A stretch of 45,118 nucleotides of DNA, taken from Sediminibacterium sp. Its GTDB lineage: Bacteria > Bacteroidota > Bacteroidia > Chitinophagales > Chitinophagaceae. The notes below the pieces were generated by a model. That model saw nothing but the letters and a program-made list of their open reading frames with translations, was not told the origin of the DNA and ran no database searches. Numbering within the stretch: the stretch's first letter is position 1; every line of letters starts with the position of its first letter. The stretch covers positions 1-45,118 of the forward strand of contig JAQTZD010000009.1 in the NCBI GenBank assembly GCA_028687975.1. Reading direction: 5' to 3'. Position numbers and translations under genes: made by a program. Shown piece after piece: positions 27,617-35,749 of this stretch.

Positions 27617-28123
27617 ATGAAAAAGCAAATCTTCATTGCGGCCATTTCCTGCCTGGTGATTATTGTGCTGATGCGGGTTCAGGGCGCCGGTCTTACAAGT
27701 GCAATTACACCCCGTGGCATCCTGGATCTGGAGTTTGCCAATACACCGGCAAAGTTAACCACTGTGCTGGCCGCCTGGGAGCAGGCTACCGTTACCTGTA
27801 ATATCTGGATTGATTTCTTATTTATACCTGCTTATGTACTGTTGCTGTCCCTGTCTGTTGCTGCGGTTGCAGTCAGAAGAAACAAAGGCATTTTACGAAA
27901 TGCAGGCATGTTGTTGCAAAGAGCGGCATTTGCAGCGGGCGTACTGGATATAGCCGAAAATCTGTTGATGTTGCAGAGCATTGCGGGTAATTATACCCCG
28001 GATTCGTTGTGGCTTACTTATTACTGTGCCTTCATCAAATTTGGTATTGTTTTCTGTATCCTCCTGTACCTGCTGATTTCAACACCACTTATCTTAAAAA
28101 AAAATAAACCGGATGGAGCATAA
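27617..28123 (+). CDS. Small integral membrane protein of unknown function
   Basis: 168 residues with four predicted membrane segments: about 4-20, 64-86, 100-120 and 140-160. The third contains the polar patch GVLDIAENLLML, unusual inside a helix and so possibly functional. No family recognised. Its last 11 bases overlap the start of the NUDIX gene, so it heads a compact plus-strand run to 31346. The ORF at 27565 in another frame is a shadow. Confidence 0.7.
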   Translation: MKKQIFIAAISCLVIIVLMRVQGAGLTSAITPRGILDLEFANTPAKLTTVLAAWEQATVTCNIWIDFLFIPAYVLLLSLSVAAVAVRRNKGILRNAGMLLQRAAFAAGVLDIAENLLMLQSIAGNYTPDSLWLTYYCAFIKFGIVFCILLYLLISTPLILKKNKPDGA

Positions 28124-28667
28124 CCCCTGGCAGATAACAGGCGAGAAAAAGGTGTACGATAACCCCTGGATTCATTTAACCGAATACCAGGTGATCAATC
28201 CCTCCGGTGGCAGGGGGATTTATGGCAAAGTCCATTTTAAAAACACGGCTGTGGGAGTACTGGTGCTGGATGAAGCACTGAATACCTACCTGGTTGGTCA
28301 ATACCGGTTCACCCTGAATGCCTACAGTTGGGAAATTCCCGAAGGAGGCGCCCCGCTGGGAACGGACCCGCTGGAAGGTGGAAAAAGGGAGCTGCTGGAA
28401 GAAACCGGACTGGTGGCAGCCCGATGGGAACCCCTGCTGCAAATGCATTTGTCCAATTCCGTGAGCGACGAGTTGGCGGTGGTATACATTGCCCGGGAGC
28501 TGCGTCAGGAAAAGCCTGAACCCGAAGAAACGGAGCAGCTGGTAATCCGGAAATTACCGTTTACTGAAGCGTTGAACATGGTGGAAATGGGGCAGATCAC
28601 CGATTCCATGAGTGTAGCTGCCATATATAAAATTCAACTCTTATTGGCTCAAGGAAAATTGAAGTAA
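28113..28667 (+). CDS. NUDIX hydrolase, ADP-ribose pyrophosphatase-like
   Basis: 184 residues. The Nudix box is clear, ending GGKRELLEETGLVA with the Glu residues that bind metal; it is preceded by YSWEIPEGGAPLG, typical of ADP-sugar pyrophosphatases of the NudF type. It likely hydrolyses ADP-ribose or a related nucleoside-diphosphate sugar in the cytoplasm. It overlaps the previous gene by 11 bp and the next CDS starts 11 bp after it. Confidence 0.9.
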   Translation: MEHNPWQITGEKKVYDNPWIHLTEYQVINPSGGRGIYGKVHFKNTAVGVLVLDEALNTYLVGQYRFTLNAYSWEIPEGGAPLGTDPLEGGKRELLEETGLVAARWEPLLQMHLSNSVSDELAVVYIARELRQEKPEPEETEQLVIRKLPFTEALNMVEMGQITDSMSVAAIYKIQLLLAQGKLK

Positions 28668-28678
28668 TACATTTGCAA

Positions 28679-29437
28679 ATGGCCCCGAAGAAAAGTTCAA
28701 TGATTATTGGAAGGCAACCCCTGGTTGAGGCCCTTCAGTCCGGCAAAGCAATTGATAAAATCATGCTGCAGAAAAATGCAACCGGAGACGTGCTGCATTC
28801 TATCCGTTCACTGGCAAGAGAACATCATATTCCGATACAACTGGTTCCGGTTGAAAAACTAAACGGACTTACCCGTGCCAATCACCAGGGAGTAATTGCG
28901 TTTGCAGCATTGGTACAATACCTCGATTTACAACAGGTGATTGATCATGTAGTATCTGCCGGAACAACACCTCTGTTCCTGATGCTCGACGGAGTTACGG
29001 ATGTGCGCAATATTGGCGCCATTGCCCGAACTGCTGTATGCTGCGGCGCACAGGCCATCATCATTCCCGATAAAGGAGTAGGAGCACTGAATGAGGAAGC
29101 TATGAAGAGCAGTGCGGGAGCTTTGGAAAAAATTCATATCTGCAGGGTAGGCAGTCTGCTGAAAGCAGTAGACGATCTTCACCTGAATGGCATCGCTGTG
29201 TTTACCAGCGAAATGCGGGCAGATAAAAATGTATATGAGCTGAATTTTCAGGATCCTTGTTGTGTGATCATGGGCGATGAAGGAAGGGGTGTACAGCCTT
29301 ACCTGGCCAAGGCGGCAGACGCGTTTTTTAAAATACCCATGGCAGCGCAGTTTGATTCGCTCAATGTGTCGGTAGCCACCGGAATGATACTGTATGAAGC
29401 CATGAAACAAAGAATGCTGTCATCACCTGTTCAATAA
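28679..29437 (+). CDS. rlmB: SpoU-family rRNA 2'-O-methyltransferase, RlmB-like
   Basis: 252 residues from the ATG at 28679 (MAPKKSSM); the later ATG at 28700 (MIIGRQPLVEAL) is also plausible and has a purine-rich stretch before it. The N-terminal substrate-binding part is followed by the SPOUT domain with DGVTDVRNIGAIARTA (motif 1), IMGDEGRGV (motif 2) and DSLNVSVATGMILYEA (motif 3), which form the SAM knot. RlmB methylates G2251 of 23S rRNA. TrmH-type tRNA specificity cannot be excluded from sequence. Confidence 0.9.
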   Translation: MAPKKSSMIIGRQPLVEALQSGKAIDKIMLQKNATGDVLHSIRSLAREHHIPIQLVPVEKLNGLTRANHQGVIAFAALVQYLDLQQVIDHVVSAGTTPLFLMLDGVTDVRNIGAIARTAVCCGAQAIIIPDKGVGALNEEAMKSSAGALEKIHICRVGSLLKAVDDLHLNGIAVFTSEMRADKNVYELNFQDPCCVIMGDEGRGVQPYLAKAADAFFKIPMAAQFDSLNVSVATGMILYEAMKQRMLSSPVQ

Positions 29438-29442
29438 ACACC

Positions 29443-30309
29443 ATGCATACCCCTGCTACTGATATTAAACTGGTTGAATGCCCGCGTGATGCCATGCAGG
29501 GTTGGAAAACCTTTATTCCCACCGAAGTAAAAATCAATTACCTCAACCAGTTGCTGGAAGTAGGTTTTGATGTGCTCGATTGCGGAAGTTTTGTTTCTCC
29601 CAAAGCAATCCCCCAGATGGCCGATACCGCCGATGTAATCCGGGGGCTTCGGTTAAGCAGTAGCCGTACCAAACTCCTGGTGATAGTAGCCAATATCAGG
29701 GGCGCAGAAGAAGCGGTTGTTTTTGATGAAATCCGTTCGCTCGGTTTCCCGTTTTCGCTTTCTCCCAGCTTTCAGCAAAGGAACACCAACAGCACCATGG
29801 AAGAGAGCCTGCACAGGGTGGAATCCATTCAGGAAATTTGTGTGAAGAATGGCAGGGAACTGGTGATTTACCTCAGCATGGGTTTTGGAAATCCCTATGG
29901 TGATGCCTACAGTGAAGATTTGTTGCTGAGCTGGACCGGAAAAATGGCGGCCATGGGCATTGGAACCATTTCGCTTGCCGATACGGTAGGGTTGGCTACT
30001 CCGGAACAAATTGGCCGTGCAGCGGCAACGCTGGTGCCGCAATACCCGCAGCTGGAAATAGGGGTACACCTGCATTCCACTGCATTGAACTGGCACAGTA
30101 AGCTCAACGCAGCCTGGCAGGCGGGTTGTGTTCGGTACGATGGCGCATTGAAAGGAATTGGTGGCTGCCCTATGGCACAGGACGACCTGATTGGAAATAT
30201 GGATACCGAATTAATGATTCCCTATTTTCAGGAAAAGGGATTGTTGCAAAACCTGAACAAAGAAGCGCTGGCAGCATCGTCCAGGCTGGCACTTGAAATT
30301 TTTCATTAA
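29443..30309 (+). CDS. Hydroxymethylglutaryl-CoA lyase-like enzyme
   Basis: 288 residues, DRE-TIM fold. The start reads KLVECPRDAMQGWKTFIPT where classical HMG-CoA lyases have VGPRDGLQNE; the catalytic Arg-Asp is kept. HLHST supplies the metal-binding histidines, and the flexible-loop motif IGGCPMAQDDLIGN keeps the reactive Cys but is one residue longer than the usual GGCPxAxGAxGN. It should split HMG-CoA to acetoacetate and acetyl-CoA in leucine breakdown; a related aldolase activity is possible. Starts 5 bp after rlmB and is followed 8 bp later by the GSCFA gene, so an operon is likely. Confidence 0.86.
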   Translation: MHTPATDIKLVECPRDAMQGWKTFIPTEVKINYLNQLLEVGFDVLDCGSFVSPKAIPQMADTADVIRGLRLSSSRTKLLVIVANIRGAEEAVVFDEIRSLGFPFSLSPSFQQRNTNSTMEESLHRVESIQEICVKNGRELVIYLSMGFGNPYGDAYSEDLLLSWTGKMAAMGIGTISLADTVGLATPEQIGRAAATLVPQYPQLEIGVHLHSTALNWHSKLNAAWQAGCVRYDGALKGIGGCPMAQDDLIGNMDTELMIPYFQEKGLLQNLNKEALAASSRLALEIFH

Positions 30310-30317
30310 CCGATAGT

Positions 30318-31346
30318 ATGAAATTTCATTACGAATTTTCCATAAAAAAAATGGAACGGCCCATCAATCACCAGCAGTCTTTGCTGATGATGGGTTCCTG
30401 TTTTACCGAGAATATCGGAGACTTGCTCCGGCAATATAAGTTCAGGGTGATGGAAAATCCCAATGGAATACTGTTTAATCCGGTAAGTGTTGCGGAAGCA
30501 ATGCAGTTATACATGCGGCCCGAAAAGATTCAGGAGGCAGATTTGTTCTGCCTGAACGAAGCCTGGTACAGCTGGAAGCACCACAGTCGTTTTTCAGGAA
30601 TCACTGCAGCGGATACCATTCAGCAGATCAATACAACTGTTGCCCAAGCGCATGCATTTTTGAAGCAGGCAGATTGCCTCATGATTACATTGGGTTCTGC
30701 CTGGGTGTACGAACTTACGGAGAAAGCTCCGGGATATGTTCCGGGTAAGGTAGCAGCCAATAACCACAAAGCGCCTGCAGACTGGTTTCAGAAAAGATTG
30801 TTGGGCGCGGGTGAAACCCTGTTGCTGTTGCAGAACATGCTGGCCCGATTACTGGAGTTTAATCCCCAACTCCAGATAATTTTCACCATCAGCCCGGTGC
30901 GGCACCTGCGGGAAGGTGTGATTGAAAACAACAGAAGCAAAGCCGTGCTGATACATGCCGTTCATGACCTGGTTAGCCTCTCGGAACAATGTTATTATTT
31001 CCCGGCCTACGAACTGGTGGTTGATGATTTGCGCGATTACCGGTTTTATGCAGAAGACCTGGTGCATCCCAATTACCATGCTACCCGCTATGTTTGGGAA
31101 AAGTTTACCGAAGCATGTTTATCTGAGTCCGCCAGAGATTTGTTGAAGCTGATCCGCGAAATCAACCTCGCCCATCAGCACCGTCCATTTCATGATACCA
31201 CGGATATTCACCGCAGTTTTTTACAAAAATATGCAGGCATAACTGCGCAACTGATGGAAGCCCATCCAGAACTGGATTTTGCAGCGGAACTGCATTATTT
31301 TAAAACAGGGATAAGACAGGCATCCGGCCCGCAAGCGCATCATTAG
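30318..31346 (+). CDS. GSCFA domain protein
   Basis: 342 residues. The family name motif is present as MMGSCFTENIG near residue 26, followed by ENPNGILFNPVS and later LVHPNYHATRYVWEKF. The Ser of GSCF and the late Asp/His pattern (ALVHP...) suggest an SGNH-hydrolase-like fold, so a polysaccharide esterase role is plausible but unproven. No signal peptide, so cytoplasmic. Its 3' end overlaps the convergent TraB-like gene by 47 bp. Confidence 0.88.
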   Translation: MKFHYEFSIKKMERPINHQQSLLMMGSCFTENIGDLLRQYKFRVMENPNGILFNPVSVAEAMQLYMRPEKIQEADLFCLNEAWYSWKHHSRFSGITAADTIQQINTTVAQAHAFLKQADCLMITLGSAWVYELTEKAPGYVPGKVAANNHKAPADWFQKRLLGAGETLLLLQNMLARLLEFNPQLQIIFTISPVRHLREGVIENNRSKAVLIHAVHDLVSLSEQCYYFPAYELVVDDLRDYRFYAEDLVHPNYHATRYVWEKFTEACLSESARDLLKLIREINLAHQHRPFHDTTDIHRSFLQKYAGITAQLMEAHPELDFAAELHYFKTGIRQASGPQAHH

Positions 31347-32160
31347 CAGGAACCAGCCTGCATAATTTTCTAAACTCTTTTTTCCGCAGGTAGCTGGTAA
31401 GATAGGGTTTGTGCAGCAATCCGGTTAAAATGAGAATGGTGCGGTCGCTGTTGGCATTCAACGCCATTTTTATTTTTTCGCACATGGCGTTGTTGCGTTG
31501 TTCCCAAAACTCCATACTGTTGTGGTACCATCTGCTGTATGGCTGCAGGTCGCTGTAACGGTCTGTGATGCTGCGGATAAAATTATTTTCGATCTGGTTG
31601 ATCCGGTAAATGGTATCCATCAGGGTTTCCCGGTTCATCACTTCCAGGCTGCTGTCTAATTTTTGCAGAAAGGCTCCGTTGATGGAAGCATATTCGGCGT
31701 ATTGCAGACTGTCTGCCGGTTCCAGCCGTTTGTTGCTGTACAGCTGGATCAATTTTTCCTGATAGGTCTTTTCCATCATCCGCTGATATGCAACATATTC
31801 TTTTCTGTTGGGGATATACATGTCGAAAGGGGCCAGGCATACTTCCGGATAAGCTTCCTTGTATTTTCTGGCCGTTCTGTATTCGATCGGATTGTTCCAG
31901 ATGCCCAGAAATTCCGCCAGTTTTGCACCGCTTACTTTTCGTATATCGCATTCAACCACACTGACCGAATCAAATTCGAGCAATATAATATCCGGCTTGA
32001 TTTTTTGAATTACCCTGAACAGGGTCTGGGTGGTAAGGTATTTGTTGCCATTGTGTTTGGTGCCGAGCACAACCACTTTGTTGGGCGTAGGTTCGGCCTT
32101 TGCTGCAGTATGTAACAGAACAACTGCCAGTAGTAACCATAAACTGCGTTTGCTCCTCAT
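31300..32160 (-). CDS. Exported TraB/Tiki-superfamily-like protein
   Basis: 286 residues from the ATG at 32160 that gives a signal peptide (MRSKRSLWLLLAVVLLHTAAKA). The 33-residue longer track version reads into the ogt gene and is rejected. The front KVVVLGTKHNG with IKPDIILLEFDSV and the tail TILILTGLLHKPYLTSYLR recall the GTxH and GxxH motifs of the TraB/PrgY/GumN group, whose metal-bound members include the Tiki proteases. Similarity is by eye only. It ends in a 47-bp antisense overlap with GSCFA and starts 13 bp after ogt. Confidence 0.7.
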   Translation of the reverse strand: MRSKRSLWLLLAVVLLHTAAKAEPTPNKVVVLGTKHNGNKYLTTQTLFRVIQKIKPDIILLEFDSVSVVECDIRKVSGAKLAEFLGIWNNPIEYRTARKYKEAYPEVCLAPFDMYIPNRKEYVAYQRMMEKTYQEKLIQLYSNKRLEPADSLQYAEYASINGAFLQKLDSSLEVMNRETLMDTIYRINQIENNFIRSITDRYSDLQPYSRWYHNSMEFWEQRNNAMCEKIKMALNANSDRTILILTGLLHKPYLTSYLRKKEFRKLCRLVPANDALAGRMPVLSLF

Positions 32161-32173
32161 CGGACTGATTTCA

Positions 32174-32671
32174 TTAAAACAGGGTCTGCACCCCATGGGC
32201 AATTTTGAATTCATGCTGCAGCAGCCATTTCTTGCGCCACATTCCTCCTGAATAACCAATCAGTGATCTGTCGCTGCCGATTACCCGATGACAGGGCACC
32301 AGGATGGCAATATTGTTTTTTCCATTGGTAGTGGCTGCAGCACGGATTACTTTGGGATCGCCCAGGCGTTTGGCAAGATCCATGTAGCTGATGGTTTTTC
32401 CATAACCAATTTCCGTTAGCTCACTCCAGACTTTTAACTGAAAATCGGTTCCGTTCTGGTGAATGGGAATATCAAAATGTTTTCTGCTTCCGTGAAAATA
32501 TTCAATCAGTTCTTCCGTGCACTGGTGCATCAATTCACTGATACCGGGCTCGCCATAGGTAAGCTGGTCCTTGTTGTCTACAAAACTCAGTTCTCCGATA
32601 TACTGATCGGTACCGCCGATTTTGATCAAACCGATCGGGCTCTCATAGTAAGTGTAAAATAATTCACTCAT
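32174..32671 (-). CDS. ogt: Methylated-DNA-protein cysteine methyltransferase
   Basis: 165 residues. The active-site motif is complete: ILVPCHRVIGSDRSLIGYSGG, with the acceptor Cys in PCHR. The DNA-binding part has SYMDLAKRLGDPKVIRAAA upstream of it. It removes methyl from O6-methylguanine by irreversible transfer to its own Cys. It sits between csaA and the TraB-like gene on the same strand, with short gaps. Confidence 0.95.
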   Translation of the reverse strand: MSELFYTYYESPIGLIKIGGTDQYIGELSFVDNKDQLTYGEPGISELMHQCTEELIEYFHGSRKHFDIPIHQNGTDFQLKVWSELTEIGYGKTISYMDLAKRLGDPKVIRAAATTNGKNNIAILVPCHRVIGSDRSLIGYSGGMWRKKWLLQHEFKIAHGVQTLF

Positions 32672-32713
32672 GGTCGGCAGGCTGGTTCATAAATATAGGA
32701 ACTAAGGCCGAAT

Positions 32714-33040
32714 TCAACCAATTTTATCTCCGTTCTCTACCTTTTTATCGGGCTGCAGCAACACAACCGATCCAGTAGCATCATACACCCCCATTACCAG
32801 GCATTCACTGAAGAAATTGGCGATCTGTTTGGGTGGAAAATTCACCACTGCAATCACTTGTTTGCCGACCAGTTCTTCGGGTGAATAATGTGCGGTGATT
32901 TGGGCGGAAGACTGTTTTCTGCCGAGGGGTCCAAAGTCGATCAGCAACTGGTATGCAGGCTTTTTTGCCTTTGGAAAAGGATTGGCTTCCAATATGGTGC
33001 CAATGCGCATATCTATTTTTTCAAAATCAGTCCAACTAAT
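32714..33040 (-). CDS. csaA: tRNA-binding OB-fold protein CsaA
   Basis: 108 residues from the ATG at 33040 (MISWTDFEKIDMRIGTI), the family's usual start and length; the longer track ORF runs antisense into osmC. Conserved FPKAKKPAYQLLIDFG, SSAQIT and VNFPPKQIANFFSECLVMG match CsaA, related to the Trbp111 and MetRS C-terminal domain. CsaA binds tRNA or unfolded protein as a dimer. It diverges from osmC with only 25 bp between start codons. Confidence 0.92.
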   Translation of the reverse strand: MSWTDFEKIDMRIGTILEANPFPKAKKPAYQLLIDFGPLGRKQSSAQITAHYSPEELVGKQVIAVVNFPPKQIANFFSECLVMGVYDATGSVVLLQPDKKVENGDKIG

Positions 33041-33050
33041 CATATATTTA

Positions 33051-33065
33051 ATCAAATCATTTGAT
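33051..33065. promoter_or_regulatory. Perfect 15-bp palindrome between csaA and osmC
   Basis: ATCAAAT-C-ATTTGAT: 7-bp arms around one base. It abuts the osmC ATG and lies 10 bp from the csaA ATG, where a bound regulator could block both genes. Confidence 0.5.
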
Positions 33066-33479
33066 ATGAAACGAAATGCAATTGCAGTTTGGAATGGCTC
33101 CGGTAAAGAGGGCCAGGGCCATCTTACCACGCAAAGTAATGTTTTAAATCAAACGCAGTATTCATTTAACTCCCGTTTTGCGGAGGGAACCGGTACCAAT
33201 CCCGAAGAGTTGATGGCTGCTGCACACGCAGGTTGCTTTTCTATGAAACTCAGTTTTGTATTGGGCATTGCAGGGTTTACCCCTGAGTACATTCAAACGG
33301 TTTGTTCCATTACACTGGAGGAAGGAATTATAAAACAATCCCATCTTTCCCTTACCGCTAAAGTGCCCGGAATTTCATTGGAGCAGCTGCAGAATTTTGC
33401 AGAGGAGGCCAAATTGAACTGCCCGGTGAGCAAGGCCCTGAATATGGAACTTACGCTCGACACCACCCTGGCAGAATAG
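33066..33479 (+). CDS. OsmC-family peroxiredoxin
   Basis: 137 residues from the ATG at 33066 (MKRNAIAVWNGSG); the upstream 57 codons in the track are antisense of csaA. The two redox Cys positions are AHAGCFSM and KLNCPVSKAL, with GTNPEELMAAA before the first. OsmC/Ohr proteins reduce organic hydroperoxides using a dithiol cycle. A second, different OsmC gene is at 42631. Its start is touched by the palindrome described above. Confidence 0.92.
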   Translation: MKRNAIAVWNGSGKEGQGHLTTQSNVLNQTQYSFNSRFAEGTGTNPEELMAAAHAGCFSMKLSFVLGIAGFTPEYIQTVCSITLEEGIIKQSHLSLTAKVPGISLEQLQNFAEEAKLNCPVSKALNMELTLDTTLAE

Positions 33480-33487
33480 CCCCCTGT

Positions 33488-34357
33488 TTAATCGAGCAAT
33501 TCAATCAGCTCGCGGAGTTCTTCTTTCTTATATATTTTTTCCGGACTGATGAAACATTGGGCAATTTCCTGTAACAGATCCCGAATGATTCGCTTATTGG
33601 GCTGTGGCATGAAATAGGAGGGGTCGGCTGAAACACCGATCTTTTTGAAATAATTTTCTACGTCCTGATGCGAAAAAGCCTGCCCGCTGGTAGCATCTAC
33701 AAAAAAATGGATCTGTTCCTGCGGATTTGCTGTTTCCTGACTGTGATCGAATTCAGAAGCGTAAAATGCCAGAATACATTGCTTGGGTATATTGATGATT
33801 CGGGCATTGATCTCCAGTTTTTCGCAAAGCAGCTGGTAAATGATTCCGTTTGCCAGCTTGTTCCCTTTTTTGCTTTCCAGCACTTTATGAATAAAAAAAT
33901 CATCGGGATTGCTATAATTTACTTCTACGCCTTTCAGGTTATAATAGTTGTAAATGATACTCGACAATACATTGGCCTGTTCCAGTGGGGTGAGGAAGCT
34001 GTTGAGTTCCAGCCATACATTTCTCCGGATTCTTTCAATTTCCTGCACTACAGGGGCGGTTTGCAGATCGGGGTATTGAAATTTGGAAACCAGTAACGCC
34101 CCAAAAAGCAGGTCGTGGTGCGCACTGTTGCGCCATTCGGTTAAATCGTTCAGCAAATCGGTAAAATGCAGCCGGTGAATGATCATTTCGATCCTTTCCT
34201 GGGTGTCTTCGTTGGGAGTGGTTTCCCAGAGATGTTCCAGGTTAGGGATGATGGGCTTTCCATACCGGACAATTCTTTCGGATACCGTGGAATAAACTTC
34301 CTCGTCCGGGTCGTCTATGAGGGTAAAAAGAGCATTCAATTCTTTGGTTTCCTGCAT
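33488..34357 (-). CDS. Transglutaminase-like (SirB1 / Transglut_core2) protein
   Basis: 289 residues, cytoplasmic. An N-terminal helical part resembling HEAT/armadillo turns (LFTLIDDPDEEVYSTVSERIVRYG) is followed by the transglutaminase-like core: YYNLKGVEVNYSNPDDFFIHKVLESKKGN, LANGIIYQLLCEKLEINARIINIPKQCILAFY, and a final QPNKRIIRDLL. The sequence KGNKLANGIIYQ replaces the family's usual KGxPISLSxLY, so an active Cys is not evident and the protein may be structural. It converges on osmC with an 8-bp gap. Confidence 0.82.
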   Translation of the reverse strand: MQETKELNALFTLIDDPDEEVYSTVSERIVRYGKPIIPNLEHLWETTPNEDTQERIEMIIHRLHFTDLLNDLTEWRNSAHHDLLFGALLVSKFQYPDLQTAPVVQEIERIRRNVWLELNSFLTPLEQANVLSSIIYNYYNLKGVEVNYSNPDDFFIHKVLESKKGNKLANGIIYQLLCEKLEINARIINIPKQCILAFYASEFDHSQETANPQEQIHFFVDATSGQAFSHQDVENYFKKIGVSADPSYFMPQPNKRIIRDLLQEIAQCFISPEKIYKKEELRELIELLD

Positions 34358-34567
34358 AGTAGGGCTGTTATTCTAACATCAAACTAAATTATTTTTTTGT
34401 TAGGAATCAAGCAGAAGTTATTCTATTGCTGTGGATATATGTATGAATAGATACATAATAAAACCGTCATATCATCGTTCACTCCTTTCCCGGGGTCGAA
34501 AAAACGAATTTTTAACAGAATTCTACGCCCTTTAATAGCTATCTTGCCAACTTATTAAACTCACCGA

Positions 34568-35644
34568 ATGAACAATTTTGTTGCCCCCAAATTTCCTCAT
34601 GTTAAGCAACCCCTTCACCTCGAATTAAAGAAACGCGTACAGGTTTATTTCGACGAGCGTGGAATCAATGCTACCGGAAACCCTACTTTATTTACAAAGG
34701 CCATCATCATGGTATGTGCTTTTGTAGTGTTTTATATTCACCTGGTATTTTTTACCCCGGTTTGGTATATGGCCCTCCTGGAATGTATTGTTTTAGGCGG
34801 ACTGGTTGCAGCCATTGGTTTTAATGTAATGCACGACGGAAGTCACGGCAGTTTCAGCAACAACAAATGGGTGAACAGGATCGCTGCTTCTTCCATCAGC
34901 ATGCTGGGCGCCAACCACTTTATGTGGAATGTAAAACACAATATGATCCACCACAGTTTTACCAATGTAGACGGGGTGGATGATGATATCGAAATCGGTA
35001 TCCTGATGCGCATGGCGCCAACACAGCGACACGTAAAAGCACATAAGTTCCAGCACCTCTATTTCTGGGTATTGTACATGTTGCTGTATGTATTCTGGAT
35101 TTTCTTTACTGATTATAAAAAATACTTCACCCAGAAAATCGGTAATGTGCCTTTGAAGAAAATGCACATTGCAGACCATATTGAATTCTGGGGTGTAAAA
35201 CTGTATCATGCTGCGGTATTCATTGTAATCCCTATTGTATTTGTGGGCTGGGTAAACTGGATCATCGGTTTCCTGATCATGAGTATGTTTGCCGGATTTG
35301 TGCTGAGTATTGTATTCCAGCTGGCACATACCGTTGAACACACTGAATTTCCGGTAGCCAATCTTGAAACGCACCAGCTTCCGGACGAGTTTGCTGCACA
35401 CCAGATTAAAACCACAGCCAATTTTGCCACTCGTAACAAGCTGGTAAGCTGGCTGGTTGGCGGATTGAATTTTCAAATTGAGCACCACCTTTTTCCAAAG
35501 ATTTCACACGTGCATTACCCTGCCATCAGTGATATTGTCAGAAATGTATGTAAAGAATACCAGCTGCAGTATATCGAGTATCCAACTGTTCGCAGAGCAG
35601 TGGTAGCCCATGTTCGTTTTCTGAAACAAATGGGGCAAGCCTGA
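34568..35644 (+). CDS. Membrane fatty-acid desaturase
   Basis: 358 residues with several membrane spans (about 45-90, 155-180 and 205-250). The three histidine boxes of integral-membrane desaturases are intact: HDGSHG, HNMIHH and QIEHH, coordinating a di-iron centre; a further HTVEH lies just before the last. The order and the FQIEHHLFP ending match front-end acyl-CoA/lipid desaturases (linoleoyl-CoA desaturase-like). No fused cytochrome b5 domain, so electrons must come from a separate ferredoxin or b5. It is isolated, with its own upstream region and terminator. Confidence 0.92.
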   Translation: MNNFVAPKFPHVKQPLHLELKKRVQVYFDERGINATGNPTLFTKAIIMVCAFVVFYIHLVFFTPVWYMALLECIVLGGLVAAIGFNVMHDGSHGSFSNNKWVNRIAASSISMLGANHFMWNVKHNMIHHSFTNVDGVDDDIEIGILMRMAPTQRHVKAHKFQHLYFWVLYMLLYVFWIFFTDYKKYFTQKIGNVPLKKMHIADHIEFWGVKLYHAAVFIVIPIVFVGWVNWIIGFLIMSMFAGFVLSIVFQLAHTVEHTEFPVANLETHQLPDEFAAHQIKTTANFATRNKLVSWLVGGLNFQIEHHLFPKISHVHYPAISDIVRNVCKEYQLQYIEYPTVRRAVVAHVRFLKQMGQA

Positions 35645-35681
35645 TCACCGACTGATTGGCGATACCTGCGTTAACAGCATA

Positions 35682-35732
35682 AAAAAACAGGTTATAAAGA
35701 AAAGGATCATCCTGCTTTATAACCTGTTTTTT
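35682..35732. terminator. Bidirectional terminator between desaturase and topA
   Basis: Perfect 17-bp inverted repeat (aaaaaacaggttataaa / tttataacctgtttttt) with a 17-nt loop between convergent genes. Confidence 0.9.
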
Positions 35733-35749
35733 ATTGGTGTGTTTCCGGT

